From: Sanchytrium tribonematis
Lineage: Eukaryota; Sanchytriomycota; Sanchytriomycetes; Sanchytriales; Sanchytriaceae
Assembly: GCA_018985235.1 (NCBI GenBank)
Contig: JADGIG010000273.1
Span: 1-10,988 of the forward strand
Length of the DNA stretch: 10,988 nt
Reading direction: 5' to 3'
The notes under the pieces were generated by a model. The model made no database searches. It had not been told where the DNA came from and saw only the letters and a program-made list of their open reading frames with translations. The position numbers and the translations under genes were made by a program. Below, one piece after another: positions 8,439 to 10,988 of the stretch. How positions within the stretch are numbered: position 1 is the first letter of the stretch; each line of letters opens with the position of its first letter.

Positions 8439-8664
8439 GTTTTTGAGTTCTTAGGAGAAATCTGATTTTGTTAATTTTTAATCCAATCAATAAACTTGTC
8501 TTGTATCAAATATATGGCGAAATTTATTCAAATACTAAATAATAATGGAAATCCCGAAATAATTGAATTTGAATCTTAAGCTACGCAATTAAAAAGACTA
8601 ATCAACGTAATCGAACTGCAAATAAAAATTTAGTATTCAAGCTGAAAATCTCCCTTGTTATAAA
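8439..8664. promoter_or_regulatory. Divergent intergenic promoter region
   Basis: A 226-bp AT-rich gap between the start codons of the unknown minus-strand gene and the plus-strand isocitrate dehydrogenase gene. It must hold both 5' leaders and promoters. A TATAAA sits directly against the IDH ATG (8660-8665), too close to be a normal TATA box. No other motif I can support. Confidence 0.45.
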
Positions 8665-9772
8665 ATGTTTACATCTTCCATTCGAAGGGCAATGCTTTCA
8701 GCGCAATTTGACCTCCCAGCAACATCTGCTAGAGCTACAAAGTATGGTGGCACCTACACATGTACCCTTATTCAAGGCGATGGTAAATTATTTTCACGAA
8801 GGTGTTGGTCCTGAGATAGCAAATTCTGTAAAGCAAATATTTCAAGCTGCGCAAGTCCCTGTTGAATTTGAAGAATACAAAATTAGTGGAAAAGCTAATT
8901 CAAAAGAATATAACACAGCATTAGATGCTTTACGACGGAATAAGGTTGGTCTTAAAGGTATACTTTTTACTCCAGTCAATAAGTATGGAAGCAGATCTTT
9001 TAATGTCACCATGAGACAGGATTTGGACTTGTATGGTGCCGTGTCACTTGTCCGATCACTTCCTAATATTCCAAGCATTTATGATAAAGTAGATATTGCA
9101 ATTATCAGAGAAAATACTGAAGGTGAATATTCTGGTATGGAGCATTGTCCAACTAACGATGTCGTTGAGGCCTTGAAAATTGTATCACACAGAAAAGTTG
9201 AGCGAATCGCTAGATTTGCATTCGATTTTGCTTTGAAAAACCACCGTAAGAAAGTCACTTGTGTTCACAAAGCAAATATAATGAAGTTGGGCGATGGGTT
9301 GTTTTTGAAAGTATGCAGGGAAGTGGCTAAGTTGTATGAATCGCACGGAATTGAATTTAATGATATGATTGTTGATAACGCAGCCATGCAGTTGGTTTCT
9401 AAGCCTCATCAGTTTGATGTCATCGTTACTGGGAATTTGTACGGAAACATTTGCTCTAATGTTGGCGGAGCTCTTGTCGGTGGGCCAGGTATGATTCCGG
9501 GAGCTTGTATTGGCAGCGAATACGCTATATTCGAACCTGGTTGTAGACATGTCGGTCAGGATATCCAAGGACAAGATTTGGCCAATCCTAGTGCGTTAAT
9601 AATGAGTGCTGCTATGATGTTGAGACACTTAAATTTGGACCATCAAGCTTATCGAATTGAGCATGCATTAAGGCTTACATTAGAAAATGGCAACTCTAGA
9701 ACTAAAGACTTGGGCGGAGTTATGGGCACTAGAGAATTCACAAAGGCAGTCATTAGTAACTTGGACAAATAA
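8665..9772 (+). CDS. IDH1: Mitochondrial NAD-dependent isocitrate dehydrogenase, regulatory-type subunit (two exons)
   Basis: Subunit of the TCA-cycle enzyme converting isocitrate to 2-oxoglutarate with NAD+. Exons 8665-8782 and 8802-9772 give 362 residues. The N-terminus MFTSSIRRAML is short, basic and Ser-rich, fitting a mitochondrial presequence; the mature part begins near KYGGTYTCTL. Family motifs: GDGVGPE (38-44), RENTEGEYSG (142-151), VHKANIMKLGDGLF (194-207), KPHQFDVIVTGNLYG (240-254), YAIFEPGCRHVGQDI (280-294) and ANPSALIMSAAMMLRHL (300-316). It resembles yeast IDH1 and animal IDH3 beta. The catalytic subunit's NLYGDILSD reads NLYGNICSN here, losing both acidic residues, which argues for the regulatory class. 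The symbol follows yeast usage. It converges with the Pro/Glu-rich gene, with 22 bp between stops. Family firm, subunit class likely. Confidence 0.95.
8783..8801 (+). other. 19-nt intron of the isocitrate dehydrogenase gene
   Basis: GTAAATTATTTTCACGAAG, phase 1, splitting the codon of Gly40. Splicing joins TLIQGD to GVGPEIA, restoring the universal GDGxGPE motif; the upstream exon, which carries the presequence and KYGG motif, is in a different frame. TTCAC at positions 11-15 resembles a branch site with A at 14. Confidence 0.93.
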
Positions 9773-9773
9773 A
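9768..9773 (+). terminator. AATAAA polyadenylation signal containing the IDH stop codon
   Basis: The stop TAA (9770-9772) lies wholly inside AATAAA. With the usual 10-30 base spacing, cleavage would occur at or beyond the stop codon of the convergent gene. Confidence 0.5.
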
Positions 9774-9787
9774 TTGCAAAAAACTAT

Positions 9788-9793
9788 TTTATT
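9788..9793 (-). terminator. AATAAA polyadenylation signal next to the Pro/Glu-rich gene stop
   Basis: On the minus strand AATAAA begins one base after TAG (9797-9795). Cleavage at normal spacing would lie inside the IDH 3' coding end. Confidence 0.5.
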
Positions 9794-9794
9794 T

Positions 9795-10988
9795 CTAATA
9801 TTGCGCTGGAATGTGTTTGTAACCATATCCTGTTATAGGTTGTTTAGGAGGTTCTACAGCAGGTTCCTCTTGAGATGGCTCATTTTCGGGAACAGTGGAA
9901 GGTTCTTCCTCTGGCTGAGGTTCAGGTTCATTTTCATACTCAGGAGCAGGCTCATTTTCATGCTCAGGCTCACTCTCAGGCTCGTTTTCATGCTCAGGCT
10001 CTGGTTCATTTTCATATTCAGGAGCAGTCTCAGGAGCGGTGTATTGATAACCAGTGAGTGGTGTATTAGCGTACTCGTTTTGAGCAGGCGCACGCTGAGG
10101 ATATCCTGGTGATGAGTAAACAGGCTGTTCAGGCTGGCTTTCTGGGTAACCCTGAGTCTGTGGGACAACAGATGGCCCAGATGGTTCACCTTCAGGCGTA
10201 CTATAAGTTGGTTGATTATTGTATACTGGTTCTGGTGTTGCGTGATACTGCGGTTCTGGAGAAGACGGAATTTCTTGCTCAGGATATGGCTCTTCTTCAG
10301 GCATAACAGTTTCCTGAGGATATTCAGGCTCTGATTCAGAAACAGGCTCCGGAGTGGCTTGCTTCCTCTTGCACTTACGACGAACTACCTTTCTACATTT
10401 TCTTGGTGTCTCTTGTTCTGGAATTGGTTCACTTACATGCTCTGGAGTAGCTGGAATTTCTTGTTCTGGTGAAGGTTCAAATTCAGCTTCTGGTGAACTT
10501 GGTACTTCTTGTTCAGGAGTAGGAGGAAGTGGCTCGTGCTCTGGGGCAGCTGAAGGATATTCAGGAGTGGGTTGATAATGAGGATAGCCGGGGCTTGAAG
10601 AAGGATACTCAGGTGCACTTGGTGGATACTCTTGTCCTGGAGAGGAAGGTTGATACTCAGGTGCACTTGGTGGATACTCTTGTCCTGGAGAGGATGGTTG
10701 ATATTCTGGAACACTTGGTGGATACTCCTGTCCTGGAGATGATGGTGAATACTCAGGTACATTTTGGTACTCTGGCTCAGGTGAAGGCGGATATTCTCTA
10801 GTAGGTGCACGATAAGAGTACCCAGGTCGGGTTTCCGGCTGAGTCTCTGGCAATGGTTCTGATTCCGGTTGAGTTTCTGGCTCAGGCGCAGGACTTTCCT
10901 CACAAGGACTTTCCTCAGGTTTTGGAGCAGGGCTTTCTTCGCATGGGCTTTCCTCCGGCTTAGGCTCTGGTTCTTGTTTGGTGGGTTC
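9795..10988 (-). CDS. Pro/Glu/Tyr-rich repeat protein, 5' end beyond window
   Basis: The minus-strand frame is open from the right edge to TAG at 9797-9795, giving 397 residues without the N-terminus. No ATG in this frame is needed or found near the edge; the gene continues upstream. The product is almost entirely low complexity: ESPCEESPAP-type repeats at the start, then 16-residue units of the form YPPSAPEYQPSSPGQE, then PEPE-type spacers, a basic Cys-containing patch (PRKCRKVVRRKCKRKQ), and acidic ENEPEPE repeats. It ends with a less repetitive TGYGYKHIPAQY, echoed by TGYQYTAPE earlier. Such composition suits an extended, disordered structural or surface protein, or a ligand of SH3 domains or profilin, but function is unknown. 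Opposite-strand frames here are by-products of the repeat. Reading frame firm; role not assignable. Confidence 0.85.
   Translation of the reverse strand, partial: EPTKQEPEPKPEESPCEESPAPKPEESPCEESPAPEPETQPESEPLPETQPETRPGYSYRAPTREYPPSPEPEYQNVPEYSPSSPGQEYPPSVPEYQPSSPGQEYPPSAPEYQPSSPGQEYPPSAPEYPSSSPGYPHYQPTPEYPSAAPEHEPLPPTPEQEVPSSPEAEFEPSPEQEIPATPEHVSEPIPEQETPRKCRKVVRRKCKRKQATPEPVSESEPEYPQETVMPEEEPYPEQEIPSSPEPQYHATPEPVYNNQPTYSTPEGEPSGPSVVPQTQGYPESQPEQPVYSSPGYPQRAPAQNEYANTPLTGYQYTAPETAPEYENEPEPEHENEPESEPEHENEPAPEYENEPEPQPEEEPSTVPENEPSQEEPAVEPPKQPITGYGYKHIPAQY
10611..10754 (-). repeat. Three tandem 48-bp coding repeats
   Basis: Units at 10611-10658, 10659-10706 and 10707-10754 each encode 16 residues related to YPPSAPEYQPSSPGQE. 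The first two are nearly identical in DNA; the third has drifted, and degenerate copies flank both sides. The 48-bp period keeps the frame, so copy-number change would not break the protein. Confidence 0.85.

Noticed and set aside
9185-9574. 129-residue minus-strand ORF inside IDH
   Set aside because: Antisense to highly conserved IDH coding sequence; no independent support.
9687-10112. Phe/Arg/Leu-rich plus-strand ORF and other frames over the Pro/Glu-rich gene
   Set aside because: Low-complexity by-products of reading the coding repeat in other frames; the Pro/Glu/Tyr frame is open to the window edge.

Overview
The window reads as nuclear DNA of a compact, AT-rich eukaryote. Coding sequences are interrupted, if at all, by introns of only 19 nt. 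The isocitrate dehydrogenase subunit and the profilin look more like their fungal relatives than their animal ones, and a full SERCA-type calcium pump is present. An early-diverging fungus or close fungal relative fits best, but this is a judgement from remembered families, not from a search.

Layout. At the left edge (1-1610, minus strand) is the start of a long gene, running off the window, for a P-loop NTPase with a possible restriction-endonuclease-like domain; it recalls Crinkler/RHS-type proteins. From 1.6 to 2.3 kb both strands carry plausible short open frames that I could not resolve. An unrecognised plus-strand protein follows (2326-3024, frame open upstream). After 420 bp without a gene comes SERCA (3445-6382, minus), then profilin (6678-7077, minus). 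A 506-bp gap precedes an unrecognised 284-residue protein (7584-8438, minus). A 226-bp divergent gap leads to a mitochondrial NAD-isocitrate dehydrogenase subunit (8665-9772, plus). It converges, 22 bp between stops, on a Pro/Glu/Tyr-rich repeat protein (9795 to beyond 10988, minus).

The identified genes are housekeeping genes (calcium storage, actin dynamics, TCA cycle) and do not form one pathway. The most striking feature is architectural. SERCA, profilin and IDH each need exactly one 19-nt GT-AG intron, and each splice restores a well-known conserved protein. The three introns share GTA at the 5' end, T at positions 9, 11 and 12, A at position 14 and AG at the end, which suggests a fixed branch-point geometry. 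Several genes also have AATAAA overlapping or touching the stop codon, another sign of compaction. Used stop codons are TAA and TAG; no recognised gene needs TGA reassigned.
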